This document shows positions 35,151-47,630 of a stretch of 64,000 bases of DNA, piece after piece. The position numbers and the translations under genes were made by a program. The stretch comes from Corbicula japonica. Taxonomy: Eukaryota; Mollusca; Bivalvia; Venerida; Cyrenidae. The notes below the pieces were generated by a model, which did no database searches, was not told the origin of the DNA, and saw only the letters and a list, made by a program, of their open reading frames with translations. The stretch is from positions 1 through 64,000 of the forward strand of contig JAZAYU010001068.1 of assembly GCA_038501625.1 (NCBI GenBank), given 5' to 3'. The first letter of the stretch is position 1. The number at the start of each line of letters is the position of its first letter.

Positions 35151-36223
35151 ATATGACTTTCATCCAGATTGCTTGCTTCCGGATTTTAAAACTGAAAAGC
35201 CGCCATATTGTTTCTCGATTCAGTACTAAAATGGTCTCCTTTCGTAGATGGATAATGAACGTAGACTCGAAGTGGCCTCATCTATCAAGTTAAAGATGAT
35301 CCGGTACCAAATTGAGAACCCTTCCCGTAGTGGATATTGACAGCAGACCTTTCGCGTAGTTGCTGTCTTACGGTAATTATTTTGTATTTGTCTTATTTCT
35401 ATCCCAACGTGACGTTAACGGTGTCACACTGGAATTATTTATGGCATGGCTGTCCTGAGTAGGGAATTTTGACTAAAGATGGCATTTCCAATCGAAAATG
35501 GATTTATTGCTGCGAATAAACAGATAGTAGTTGGAACGAACACTGCAAGAAACTTTCGCTTGGGTTTCTTTGTTTGAAATGTCAAAAGAGACGAATGATT
35601 TGTTTATATTTTAGAAATCGTTTCAATCAATAACGTTACTTCACTCAGTTTAAAAATAAATACACCCAGAATAGTAGATAGACCTCCAGTAACGGCGGAA
35701 AAAAGTGAAGCATTAGTTATTTGTAGTCGTGCAAAGGCATAACAAAGAAAATATCTTGATATTTTAGCCTAACAGTTTTTATTGCAAGTTGAGACAGCAA
35801 TTGCAGATAAATTTCAACAATAACTTGCAACACGAACCACTTGGCAACTGTAACAATTTTAAAGCGGGCACTGCGAAGCCGTGTTTTCCAAAGAGAAATG
35901 CATGTTGCGACAGAAATTACAGATAAATTTCAACAATTACTTGCAACAGGAAACACTTGGCAACTGTAACAATTTTAAAGCGGGCACGGCGAAGCCGTGT
36001 TTTCCAAGGAGAGAAAATTTTCACGCATGTTGAGACAGAAATTACAGATAAATTTCAACAATTACTTGCAACAGGAATCACTTGGCAACTGTGAACATTT
36101 TAAAGCAGGCACGGTGAAGCCGTGTTTTCCGAGGAAACAATTTGCTATGAAAAACTGAACACTTGCTGTTTAAGTTTGAATTCTTTGCACAGCTATGCCA
36201 TGTTTTATTAAATTTTCACTCTT

Positions 36224-36425
36224 TCCTCCATGATAGATACACCATTGTTGTGTGTGGAATTATAGTTAATATCCAGATCTGCCTGCACATCTGTGCCATC
36301 TGATCAGGATCTATACTGTTTAGACTGTTTTTTATTCATTAGGTTATTTCTGACAAAAATGTGACCTGTGCAGATCCTCATCAGATGGCAGGGATGTGCC
36401 AGCTGCTCTGAATTTATATTGTAAC
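36224..36425. repeat. Foldback element with GATCAGGATCT arms, family of about six
   Basis: The element reads about 200 bp as an imperfect palindrome. 'CCAGATC.GCC' and 'CTGATCAGGATCT' on the left are mirrored by 'AGATCCTCATCAGATGGCA' and 'GGAT.TGTGCC' on the right, around 'TTTTTATTCATTAGGTTATT'. Related copies lie at about 37078-37275, 37772-37995, 38595-38760, 39880-40045 (inverted) and, more decayed, 46190-46310. The family is confined to the long intron in this window. Confidence 0.75.
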
Positions 36426-36574
36426 AGTTTTTATTGCATGTCGAGACAGCAATTGCAGATAAATTTCAACAATAACTTGCAACACTAACCACTTGGCAAC
36501 TGTAACAATTTTAAAGTGGGCACGGGGAAGCCGTGTTTTCCAAGGAGAGAAATGCATGTTGAGACAGCAATTGC

Positions 36575-36893
36575 CTGGGCTGGACAAACCCACTAGCCCG
36601 ACGCCCTGAACAAGCTGAAAATTTTATCACACAATCTCAAAATATTCTATTTTAGCACCACGTGCATATCGTGTTTTACAACAGAAATAAGTTTATTACA
36701 AAATAAAATGTTTTGAAATCTGTTTTAACAATATCAAGCCCCCATGAAACACTTCCTATTAAATTTCCTGTTTCTTTCTTTACTGTAAATAATGACAAAT
36801 CAGAATTCCCTTATTTGCGCAAGTGGGACTAGCTGAAATGTTTACCCAGCTAGTTCTGGACTAGTTACCAAAAACAAAATTTGTCCAGCTCTG
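36575..36893. mobile_element. 319-bp MITE inserted in a repeat unit
   Basis: The ~120-bp repeat is cut at 'CAATTGC' and resumes with 'ATTGCAGATTAATTT', giving a 5-bp duplication ATTGC at 36570-36574 and 36894-36898. The insert ends are CTGGGCTGGACAAA and, inverted, CAGAGCTGGACAAA. The ends resemble hAT termini, but hAT elements duplicate 8 bp, so the superfamily is left open. Confidence 0.75.
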
Positions 36894-38508
36894 ATTGCAG
36901 ATTAATTTCAACAATTACTTGCAACAGGAACCATTTGGCAACTGTAACAATTCAAAAGCAGGCACGGCGAAGACGTGTTTTCCAAGGAGAGAATTAGCAT
37001 TAATAGCAATAAAATAACAGAATACTTGCACTTTAAGTTTGAATTGTTTGCACAACAAAGCCGTGTTTTAACCCTTTCCTCCATAGATACACCATTATTG
37101 TGTGTGCAAACAGTTTACATCCAGATCGGCCGACATATCTGTGCCATATGATCAGGATCTTAACTATTCGCTTTTTTATTCATTAGGTTATTTCTCACTA
37201 AAATGTGACCTGTGCAAATCCTCATCAGATGGCACGGATGTGCCGGCTGCTCTGGATTTACACTGGTCACACATGCCTAAAATGGTATGTATAGAGGAAA
37301 TGGTTAAAAGATGCAAATTAAAGCAAATGTTTGACATAACAATTGCAAAAGACATCTGTGTTTTCCAAAGAGACTAATTTTTACCAGAAGTTGCCTCTGT
37401 AACAACTTTGAATTTGAGACACGGTAAAGCCGTGTCTCCCAAAGAGAGAAATTGCTGCAAGAACTTAAGAATAATATTTATTTCAGTTTTAATTTTTTAA
37501 TACATAGTGAAGCTGTGTACCCAAACAGATTAATAATTATTGCTTACATGCATTCAACACTTGATGCCAAAATCTTTAAGATCAAATTTGACAGAATTAT
37601 ACCTCTTCTTGTACAAGGACCTTTTATTTTTAACCTGACTAAGTACCTAAGCAACAAGTGTTTAACTAAATTCCCATCTAAATTATTGTATAAATGACAA
37701 AACAGTGTTTTGCAAAGAGTAACATTTTGATGAGCATTTTCTCATTATTTGTTTAGTTAAAGGCACTGCAAAGCTGTGTTTTAACCCATTCCTACATAAA
37801 CACACCATTATTGTGTGTGCGAACAGTTTACATCCAGATCAGCCGGAACATTCGTGCCGTCTGATCAGGATCTAACCTTGTCGCTTTTTTATTCATTAGG
37901 TAATTTCTGACCATTATGCAACCTGTGCAGATCCTAATCAGACAGCAAGGATGAGCCAGTTGATCTGGATTTTCACTGATCACACATGTGTAAAAAGGAG
38001 TATGTATGGAAACTGTCAAAATGACAAATGGCACCAAAACTGTAACCCAATATTTAAGAAAAAACCTACCGTATAGGCGGTTATTTCCGAAGGCTCCAAA
38101 TTCTCCTTTAATATTTTTATTGATGTGTGTTAAATTTCTTTCCTTTTTATAAAAAAAATTTGATTAATATACCGGTAATAGTCCTTATTTGAAGAAGTGG
38201 TGTTCAGGAAAAGTGAAATTCTTCAATACAGGCATTTGATGTTTCATTAATTTTTTTGTGGCAAATTTAAAGTTCATGCACGGCGTAGAAGTGTTAACCA
38301 CATTTGGAGGAAATGTTTATTAAAGGGTAAAATGAACCACTATTTTAACATATATTTTAAATAATTTTGGTGTTTTGAAATTTCTTTGGTATTTTGGGGA
38401 TAAAAGTAAATGCCATTCCCATGTATTTCTTGTTCAAATAATTCAGACTTTATACTTTTTCTTTCATTAATATTATTTTAAAAAATCAAACTATTTTACA
38501 TACCCAAG

Positions 38509-38589
38509 TGAAGCCACTGGGCTTCAAAAGTGAAGCCACTGGGCTTCAAACACTTTAAACAACCCAAACGCTTTCCATACCCAAATGAA
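38509..38589. mobile_element. Small hairpin element (copy 2)
   Basis: It shares 'CACTTTAAACAACCCAA' and 'TACCCAAATG' with the element at 18029. The inner 'GTGAAGCCACTGGGCTTCAA' is tandemly duplicated, so this copy has two small stems in place of one. The left arm is lost. Confidence 0.65.
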
Positions 38590-40365
38590 AGTCATCAGAT
38601 ATAAACTACATCTTAAACCATTCTGTCTGATCAGAACGTAACAGCTTGCATTTAGATTCTTCAGGTTATTTCTGACAAATCGTTAACACTTTAGATCCAG
38701 ATCATATGACACAGATGTGGTAGCTGATCTGAATCTATACTGGTAGCCCATGTGATAAAAGGCATATTATCTGGAGTAAAATGTTAAATTTAATGTTTAC
38801 AACATGAATAATGTCTCAACTGTTAACACTTCCTGTCATATTTCAGGTCCAGGTGATGCTAGAAAGATGACACAGTCACTCATGGGTTAGTGCAGCTTTG
38901 ACAGCAGTATCACAATGAAGTGTCTAATTCTAAGACTGGCATGATGCAAACAAAAGTACTCTTGTAGGTTTATGGTTTTATTTTTATTAAAATTATTTTA
39001 TTAATAATAAACATAGTATTGTAGCTCATAAATTTCCTTAACACATCTCAAATCTTTCACCATTTTAAATACCATTGTATCTGAATAATTTTTCAATGAT
39101 AGATCTTTTTTTTAAAGTTATTTTTGTATTTCTATATGTGCATTACAGGTGAACATTATTCAGTGTAACATAACTGTGGTTCATCATTAATATTAATATT
39201 TTACTTTTTTAGCCAGTCTGCAACTTCAGCTGTCTGCAGCATGATTTGACACGCCTCCACTGTATTCTTCATCACAAGTTGGAACATAAAAGTGTTTATA
39301 TTTTGATAGTTTTCTCTGTCAACAAAGACAATCTGCAAAAACTAAATGAATTAATGGGTAATGTATCAATAATTCTCATAAGTGGTTGGAAAGAGCCAAA
39401 CAGCTATTCAGCAACTTTTATGGGCGATGCTGTGTTTGAAAACTTTAAGTTGTTGATGAACATCCAAGGTCTTCTTCGAAGAATTTGACTTCTAGCCCAC
39501 GATTCGCATTATTTTGCTGTTAAATTGTTTTATGTGACCAGATCTTCCACTGCAATTGTTGGACAACATATCACCACAGACTGACAGATTAATTCACAGA
39601 CAGTCTACACAAGTCATATATATTTAAAACTTACTCTGCAACATGCCAACATGATGCTTTGTTGTAATGCTCTGAAAGATATTAAATGAAGAATTCAGAC
39701 TCAACGTGTGTGTGTGGAAGAGTAGAATAAAATGACAATTGGAAATACTACAAAAAATCACACGCTCACTATGTACCATCTGATTGGTACAGAAAGAGGG
39801 GTATCATAGTTAAATGCTTCTTAACAGATAGAAAACACATTTGTGAAAATGTAAAAAAAAGGTATTTCATTGTTTTTAACCCTTTCCTCCATTAATACCC
39901 ATGTGCGACCAGTGTAGATCCAGATCAGCAGACACATCAGTGTCATCTGAGCAGGATCTGCACTGGTCGCATTTTGGTCAGAAATAACCTAATGAATAAA
40001 AAAGCGAACAGTTAAGATCCTGATCAGAGAGCATTGCATCTATAGAATGCATTTTTGCTATGAGTAATTTAGACAAAATTGTTACTTTTACATATGTTCT
40101 TGACCATTACATTCATAGGATTTGTTTTTGTATGAGTTACATGTATTTGATATTAATGAAGACAAACTTGTTATTTTTACATGTTCTCTTGAGTATTGCA
40201 TCCCTATTACACATTTTTGTATGACTTGTGTGTCAGAAATGTTGACACAAACTGATAACTTTGCAAATGTTCTTGGATGCATTTTTGTATGAGTAAGTAA
40301 TGTTGACGAAATTGTTATTTTTGCATAAGTTTGTGAGCATTGCATACCTAGGACACATTTGTTTC
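38590..40365. other. Intronic, partly repeat, no exon seen
   Basis: It contains two members of the GATCAGGATCT foldback family. An 80-codon frame at 39246-39488 has no recognisable domain and no flanking splice context. Confidence 0.4.
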
Positions 40366-40643
40366 AGTTGTACAGAGTTTAGTTGACAAATATTTTATTT
40401 TTTATCCCCCAGCCGAAGACGAGGGGGATATTAGAAATGCCCTTCGTCCGTGCATCTGTGCGTTCGTGCATCAGTCCGAAAAAATGTTGTCCGGAGCATA
40501 ACTCCAAAATTACTTGAGGGATTTTATTCAAACTTCATACACTGACAGAGCTAAAGAACAATAACTCTACCTTGCCTATTTTTAGAGTAATTCCCCTTTA
40601 TCATATTTACTTGATAAATTTTGTCCGGAGTATAACTCCAAAT
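40366..40643 (+). repeat. 277-bp direct repeat, left copy
   Basis: From AGTTGTACAGAGTTTAGTTG through 'TATCCCCCAGCCGAAGAC' and 'GTCCGGAGCATAACTCC' to the next 'TCCGGAGTATAACTCC'. It is almost identical to 44638-44914, 4272 bp away. Its 3' part is one unit of the ~156-bp repeat that is expanded in the right copy. Confidence 0.9.
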
Positions 40644-40849
40644 TACTTGAAACACGTTTTATTTTAAAAAGGGATTTTCCACTCAAGTCCCAATTGGTCG
40701 CCACTTTTATGCACGTTTTCATACTGAAAACAAAGCGAAATCGCTAATAGTTTTTTAACGTCAAAGACACAACACAGCATTTTCTTGTCTATTTTTATTG
40801 ATGTAACATAAAGAAAGTAGAGTAACGAGACAAATCTATAAAAAAAAAA

Positions 40850-43750
40850 ACATCTCTAAGAACGTTCTTATGAAGCCAATCTTTTTAAAACTGAATTCTT
40901 ATAAAAAAAACAGTGCATATTGAGATATTGTATTGTAAGAACGTTATTATGAAACTAAACATTTTAACAGAACTAAAGAAATTAAATCTTAGAACATTCC
41001 TTAAAACTGAATCTGAAATAGTTCTTACGAAACTTAATCTAAGAACGTCCTAAGGAAACCAAACATTTTAACAAGACTAAAGAAATTGAATGTAAGAACG
41101 TTCTTACAAAACCATATCTAAGAACGTTTTTAGAAACCAAACATTTTATCATGACCAAACGCATGAAATCTAAGAACGTTCTTACAAATCTGACTCTAAG
41201 AACGTTCTTACAAAACCGAATTTTAGGACGATCTGAGATCAAACATTAAATAAACAAAAATAAAGAAATTGAATGTTAGAACGTTCTTACAAAACCATAT
41301 CTAAGAACGTTCTTAGAAACCAAACATTTTATCATGACCAAACGCATGGAATCTAAGAACGTTCTTACAAATCTGACTCTTAGAACGTCCTAAGGAAACC
41401 AAACATTTTAACAGGACTAAGGAAATTTAATGTTAGAACGTTCTTACAAAACCATATCAAAGAACGTTCTTAGAAACCAAACATTTTATCAAGACCAAAC
41501 GCATGAAATCTAAGAACGTTCTTACAAATCTGACTCTAAGAACGTTCTTACAAAACCGAATTTTAGGACGATCTGAGATCAAACATTAATTAAAAAAATA
41601 AAGAAATTGAATGTTAGAACGTTCTTACAAAACCATATCTAAGAACGTTCTTAGAAACCAAACATATTATCATGACCAAACGCATGGAATCTAAGAACGT
41701 TCTTACAAATCTGACTCTAAGAACGTTCTTACAAAACCGAATTTTAGGACGATCTGAGATCAAACATTAAATAAACAAAAATAAAGAAATTGAATGTTAG
41801 AACGTTCTTACAAAACCATATCTAAGAAACCAAACATTTTATAATGACCAAACGCATGGAATCTAAGAACGTTCTTACAAATCTGACTCTTAGAACGTTC
41901 TTAGGAAACCTAACAATTTAACAAGACTTAATTATGAAATTATGAAACTTAAGAACGTTCTTACAAAACTAAATCTTAGAACATTCTGAAAAATCCAAAT
42001 CTAAGAACGTTCTTAGAAAACCAAACATTTTAACAATACCAAACGCATGGAATCTAGGAACGTTCTTACAAATCTGACTCTAAGAACGTTCTTACAAAAC
42101 CAAATCTAAGGACGATCTTACAAAGCCAAATCGAAGAATGTTCTTACAAAACTAATTCTGAAACAATTCTTAGGAAACCTATTCTAAGAACGTTCTTAGA
42201 AAACCAAACATTTTATCAAGACCAAGCTTATGGAATCTAAGAACGTTCTAAGGAAACCAGAACATTTAAACAAGATCAAACATATGGAATCTAAAAACGT
42301 TATAAGGAAACCAGAACATTTTATCAAGTCCAAACGTATGGAATCTAAGAACGTTCTTACGAAACCGAATCAACGGACGATCTGAGACCAAACATTTTAA
42401 CAAAACTAAAGAAATGGAATCTTAGAACGTTCTTACAAAACCAAATCTAAGAACGTTCTTAGAAGACCAATCATTTAAACAAAACCAAACGCATGGAATC
42501 TAGAAACGTTCTTATAAAACCGAATCTAAGAACGTTCTAAACAAACCGAATCTTAGCACGTTCTTTGATAACCAACCATTTGAACAATACTAAATCATGG
42601 AATCTAAGAACGTTCATACAAAACTGAATATAAGAACGTTCTTATAAAACCAAACAAATTTCGACAAGACTAAACAAATGGAATTTTAAAAACGTTCGAT
42701 CGAAACCGAATCTAAAAACGTTCTTAGGAATACAAACATTTTAACAAGAACAAACGTTTGGAATCTCAGAAACTTCTATTGAAACCAAATCTAAGAAAGT
42801 TCTTAGGAAATCAAACTTATATTGACAAGAATAAACTGACAGAATCTTAGAACGTTCTTACGAAACCGAAACCTAAGAACGGTCCTAGGAAACCAAACAA
42901 ATGTTGACAATACTTAACGTATAGAATCTAAGAACGATCTTACAAAACCGAATCTAAGAACGTTCTTAGGAAACCTAAGACATTTAGACCAAAGCGAAAC
43001 GTATTGAATCTAAAGTCATTCCTTGGTTATCACAACACTTTGAAAATACTTAACACATGGAATATAAGAACGTTCTTAATAAAAAAACTGTATTTAGGCA
43101 AGAGAAAACAATATTTTAGTTTCTCATCGCCGCCCGCCCGTGTCCAAAACCACCCGCCCCAAAATAATTTATTGGTAAAAAAAAATCGAAACATATTCTG
43201 TTCCGTATAGAACGGGCTTTAGACCATCCCGAAATACCCTTTCAGGTATTTCGTTTATAAAAAATAAAAATTAAAAAGTGCCCACCCGCCTTTTTTTCCC
43301 AAAATCCGGATGAGAATCTAATAATTTATTTTCTCTAGCCTTACAAAAAGAATCTAAGACAGTTCTTATCAAATCGCAAATTATAAGATTCTAAGAACGT
43401 CCTTAAAAAACGAATAGCATTATTAACCAGTCTAAACAAAAACATTCTCAGATAATCAAATCGTCAAAACTTTAAGAAAGAAATCAAAGAACGTTCGTAG
43501 GAAATCAAAAACATTATTGACTCGACAAAGGGAATCTAAGAACGATCTATGAAAATCACAACACTTTGACAAGCCTAAATTTGATTTTATTCTAAGAACA
43601 TTTTAGGAAATCAAAATATTCATAGAAATAAAAACACTTTGAATCCTAAAGTAGGAATCATATGAGTGATCTTAAGAAATGTAAACATATTTGGACTAAG
43701 TGTCTGAAATCTTAGAACGTTCTTTAGAAACCAAAATCATTAAAAAATGA
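40850..43750. repeat. Satellite of AAGAACGTTCTTA palindromes
   Basis: More than 40 copies of the palindrome TAAGAACGTTCTTA, or close variants, occur about every 25-70 bp. They are separated by short AT-rich linkers such as 'CAAAACCGAATCT' and 'GAAACCAAACATTTT'. Between about 41.27 and 41.9 kb a higher-order unit of about 180 bp containing four palindromes repeats. Elsewhere units are shorter and more diverged, and decay gradually towards 43.9 kb. Each palindrome reads nGAAnnTTCn, the inverted pentamer pair of a heat-shock element, but only two pentamers are contiguous. No coding capacity is seen. Confidence 0.92.
43116..43321. mobile_element. Small insertion in the palindrome satellite
   Basis: A block without the AGAACGTTCT motif, bounded by TTAGTTTCTCATC and the inverted GATGAGAATCTAA. 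It contains C-rich 'CGCCCGCCCG' and 'CCCACCCGCC' segments near both ends. The ~13-bp inverted termini and the interruption of the array suggest a MITE. No target duplication could be fixed. Confidence 0.5.
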
Positions 43751-44637
43751 CTTCATGAATAAAACCTTAACACATTCTTGTGATTCAAAAAATACCTACA
43801 GGTATATACACAATAATTCATAGAACTAACGGGAAGCCAATCAAATCTAAATTAGAATATTCTTACTCTAAAAGAATGACAAACATATCCGAAAACATTC
43901 TCAGGCAAATGCATCAACACAAGGTGGCTTTTATTTTACACATTTTTTAATATAGGTAACATCTTTAATAATGAATGAGGTTGGTATAATTTTTGTACTA
44001 AGAGCTCGATACCAAAAGTACCTAAAGAGTGCACCAAAGCATTCATCAGAGAACAATGTTCAATAATTATATGAGCCCAAGCACTTTCCAAGGTCACGCG
44101 AAGTGCCCATAATATACACATTGAATATAGTATACATATATAAAGGACTATAAGGGATAAAAGCAGGTTCATGAATAGCATAATCCAGAGATGCCTCTTC
44201 GTTTCATCTCTCAAAGGTATGGTCACAAACTTAGACACAACTGAAATGATAGGAAATATTAACCTTTAGAAAAAAGGAACGTCATTTTTTTAATAAGAAA
44301 ACAAACCGGAAAAAAGTCAATGATATAGTTAACCTTACTTCTTAATGAGATAATTTAAAAAAATAATATTTTCAATTTTTTATAAAATTGAAAAACCTGT
44401 CTTCAATGTATTTGACCTTGATTAACGTGTTTTGCTCATGAACACCATATGGTTTAAGTTGATCAGAAATAACATTTTAGGACAATGAACACCCGTTTCT
44501 ATTTTTAACTATTAAAAATTGTATCATGTCTGATTTTGCTTATTTTGTTAATACCTCACGTGCCGCTACAATCACATTTGTTTACAAAAAGATCAGACAC
44601 TAATACATGTTATGTTGCTCAGAATTGGAAGTGTTTA
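43751..44637. other. Decaying satellite edge and unique DNA
   Basis: The palindrome array fades out by about 43.9 kb. A 100-codon hydrophobic minus-strand frame at 43936-44238 has no recognisable family. Confidence 0.4.
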
Positions 44638-45800
44638 AGTTGTACAGAGTTTAGTTGACAAATATTTTATTTTTTATCCCCCAGCCAAAGACCAGGGGAT
44701 ATTAGAAATGCCCTTCGTCCGTGCATCTGTGCGTTCGTGCATCAGTCCGAAAAAATGTTGTCCGGAGCATAACTCCAAAATTACTTGAGGGATTTTATTC
44801 AAACTTCATACACTGACAGAGCTAAAGAACAATAACTCTACCTTGCCTATTTTAGAGTAATTCCCCTTAATCATATTTACTTGATAAATTTTGTCCGGAG
44901 TATAACTCCAAAATGAGAGATTTTATTCAAACTTCATACACTGACAGAGCACATTGGTAGGTAGTGCAATGTGCAAGTCCAATAACTCTACCTTGCCTAT
45001 TTTTTAGAGTTATTCCCCTTTATCAGATTTACTTGATAAATTGTGTTCGTAGCATAACTCCAAAACTACCAGACGGATTTTATTCAAACTTCATACACTG
45101 ACAGAGCACATTGGTAGGTAGTGCAGTGTGCAAGAACAATAACTCTACCTTGCTTTTTTTAGAGTTATTCCCCTTTATCAGAATTACTTAATAAATATTG
45201 TCAGGAGCTTAACTCCAAAACTACTTGAGGGATGTTATTCAAACTTCTTACACTGACAGAGCACATTGGTAGGTAGTGCAGTGTGCAAGTCCAATAACTC
45301 TACCTTTCCATATTTTTAGAGTTATTCCCCTTTATCAGATTTACATGATAAATTTTGTTCGTAGCATAACTCCAAAACTACCAGACGGATTTTATTCAAA
45401 CTTCATACACTGACAGAGCACATTGGTAGGTAGTGCAGTGTGCAAGAACAATAACTCTACCTTGCTTTTTTTAGAGTTATTCCCCTTTATCAGAATTACT
45501 TGATAAATATTGTCAGGAGCTTAACTCCAAAACTACTTGAGGGATTTTATTCAAACTTCTTACACTGACGGAGCACATTGGTAGGTAGTGCAGTGTGCAA
45601 GTCCAATAACTCTACCTTGCCTATTTTTAGAGTTATTCTCCTTTATCAGATTTACATGATAAATTTTGTTCGTAGCATAACTCCAAAACTACTAGAGGGA
45701 TTTTACTCAAATTTCATACACTGACAGAACACATTGGTAGGTAATGCAGTGTGTAAAAACAATTACTCTACCTTGGGTATTTTTAGGGTTGTTCTTCAAA
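44638..45800 (+). mobile_element. Element with ~156-bp tandem cores (pearl-like)
   Basis: It begins with the same 277-bp sequence as 40366-40643. Then come about seven tandem copies of a 150-157 bp core ('AATAACTCTACC', 'TTATTCCCCTTTATCAGA', 'CATAACTCCAAAACTA', 'ACTTCATACACTGACAGAG', 'CACATTGGTAGGTAGTGCA'). 'AATAACTCTACC' or a variant recurs at 44831, 44981, 45138, 45293, 45450, 45605 and 45760. Units alternate between a 'TTCGTAGCATAAC..ACCAGACGG' form and a 'TCAGGAGCTTAAC..ACTTGAGGG' form, so the true period is a dimer of about 312 bp. A unique head followed by ~160-bp tandem cores is the design of bivalve pearl-type elements. Confidence 0.8.
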
Positions 45801-47630
45801 CTGCAACCACTTACCTGAAAACTGACCATAACTATATGGCATTTTAAGGATTTCCTCTAAAGGTAAATTATATGAAAGTGCACAACCTTCAAGTAACTTA
45901 TTTCCGGCAGGGTTATTGACCATGTGTTACATGGCTCTTGTCCATAGTTTTACTAATGGTTATTTTTACATACCATCTATTAAAAGCCAGAAGGGGTCAT
46001 CATCAACAGAAAAAAGGCTGATGACCGCTTTTGGCTTTCAGTAGACGGATTATGTTTTTGAGCATTGCACTGGACACATTTTTTTGAGTTATGTGTCAGC
46101 ATTGTTGACAAAATTATGCCTCTAAGGCCTTGGATGCAGTACAATATTAATCACTATCATAACTCTTGACTTCGTTATGTATGCATTTTATTGCATGTGT
46201 GACTACTGTATATTTCCGCACATTTGTAATGTCTGATCGTCCTTAGGACCTTCACTGTTTTCATTTTGGTTAGAAATAGTACATGTATTAGAATGCGAAC
46301 AGTGTTTAGGGCTTTGTGGGTGTTGATGTGATTTTATCATCTAGTTTTTCTCTTCAGACTTCACTGATTTAGGAGTTGAGTGCTTGCTGTGATTTGATGT
46401 TAGGTTTTGAGTCGAAGGCTCACTCTCTTTCCTAAAAAGAAATAATTTCATTATATCTCTACTCTTCTATTAACCCTTTATTAATCAAGTTTCTAAATAA
46501 AAGTTTCTAGCATGATCATATAAAATATTTGAATTCATTCCTGTCTTTGGATAAAAAAGAAAAGAAATACATAATATTTGAATTTAAGAGTTTATCATTC
46601 TGTCTGCCCCTGAAACTGCTTAAGAAACAAACATCAGATTTTTAATTTATCTAGCCTATTCTGTTATCTTTAATAAAACATCAGGCTTGAAAATGATCTA
46701 ATTTAAATCAATATGATTAAAATAAAATTAGAAACAGAAACTCAATTGGCCTATGGAAAATACTTCTTTAAATTTTTTTTTATTTTATGTAAAAATCCCA
46801 AGACCGGTATTTAGCAAGAAAATTTAACAATTTAGCTTGCCTTCTGATGACAAAACGATCCATTTTCCATTAACAAAATACTAATACAACTAAAATAACA
46901 TTTATAACACGTTATCTCTATAATATAAATAATAAATGATAACATAAAGAACTGTTCTATTATGAAACGTTTTGTTAAAGTTTTTATTTTCTCACCGACC
47001 ATTGCCTTTCTCACCTAATAATTAACCTAATCATCCTCAATCAACTGACATACTTACCAAATTGAATTACACCTTTGATCTGTCGTAAATTAGGTAGCCG
47101 ATATTGTGAAAGTTGCAATTAACAGGTTGTTTAATTGACAGAGTGATGATCTAATCAAAACACATTAAAGTACCGCATAATCTCGCCGTATCCTCGCGCT
47201 TGATTGAATACATAGATAGCATACAACAGAGCGTGCGAGACTGACAGCGAGAGGTCAAAGGTGACTAAATCGATAATTACCCGCACGTGTTTTACAGTGG
47301 AGTGTCATAACGTTTCATGTTTATTGGAAATTGATGATTTGCCGGGCAACCAATATCGGAATTTTAAGGTGGCCCGGCGGGCACTCGCTGTAATTTTTTG
47401 GTAGTCCAAAGGGTCGAATGCGGTAGCCCGCGGGAACCGGGCAATGGATTTGTCGTGCCCTGGGTCACCTGATTATATGGCATGTGTGTTCTGCCCGACC
47501 AGGATCTGCAATAAAATGTTGCATATATATAGAGGAAAGGGTTAATTCAAATATGGTTTATTTGATTTTTATTTACGAATGAATAGCATAGGATTATTGA
47601 CTGGTTATTCAAATGTGACTGATTTTACAG
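45801..47630. other. Intronic, nothing coding recognised
   Basis: Contains a decayed foldback copy (46190-46310) and a GC-rich patch at 47338-47470 with repeated CCGGGC motifs. No exon is supported. Confidence 0.4.

Larger units (their letters stand above)
35765..37000. repeat. ~120-bp direct repeats with 'AAGCCGTGTTTTCC'
   Basis: The unit runs 'AGACAG.AATT.CAGATAAAT', 'TTCAACAATTACTTGCAACA', 'CACTTGGCAACTGTAAC' and 'GGGCACGGCGAAGCCGTGTT'. Recognisable copies lie near 35790, 35910, 36030, 36440 and 36893, with a partial one near 37410. The first three are tandem. Later copies are separated by other repeats, and one is split by the insertion at 36575. Confidence 0.85.

Noticed and set aside
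40850..43750. CRISPR array or glucocorticoid-response-element array
   Set aside because: Linkers are repeated rather than unique and the window is eukaryotic, so not CRISPR. Steroid-response elements need a 3-bp gap between half-sites, which AGAACGTTCT lacks.
43936..44238. 100-codon hydrophobic minus-strand frame
   Set aside because: Hydrophobicity is expected from AT-rich DNA; no family, no splice context, located in a repeat-rich intron.
40366..44914. LTR retrotransposon bounded by the 277-bp direct repeats
   Set aside because: No TG...CA ends, no primer-binding site, no coding interior; the interior is satellite.
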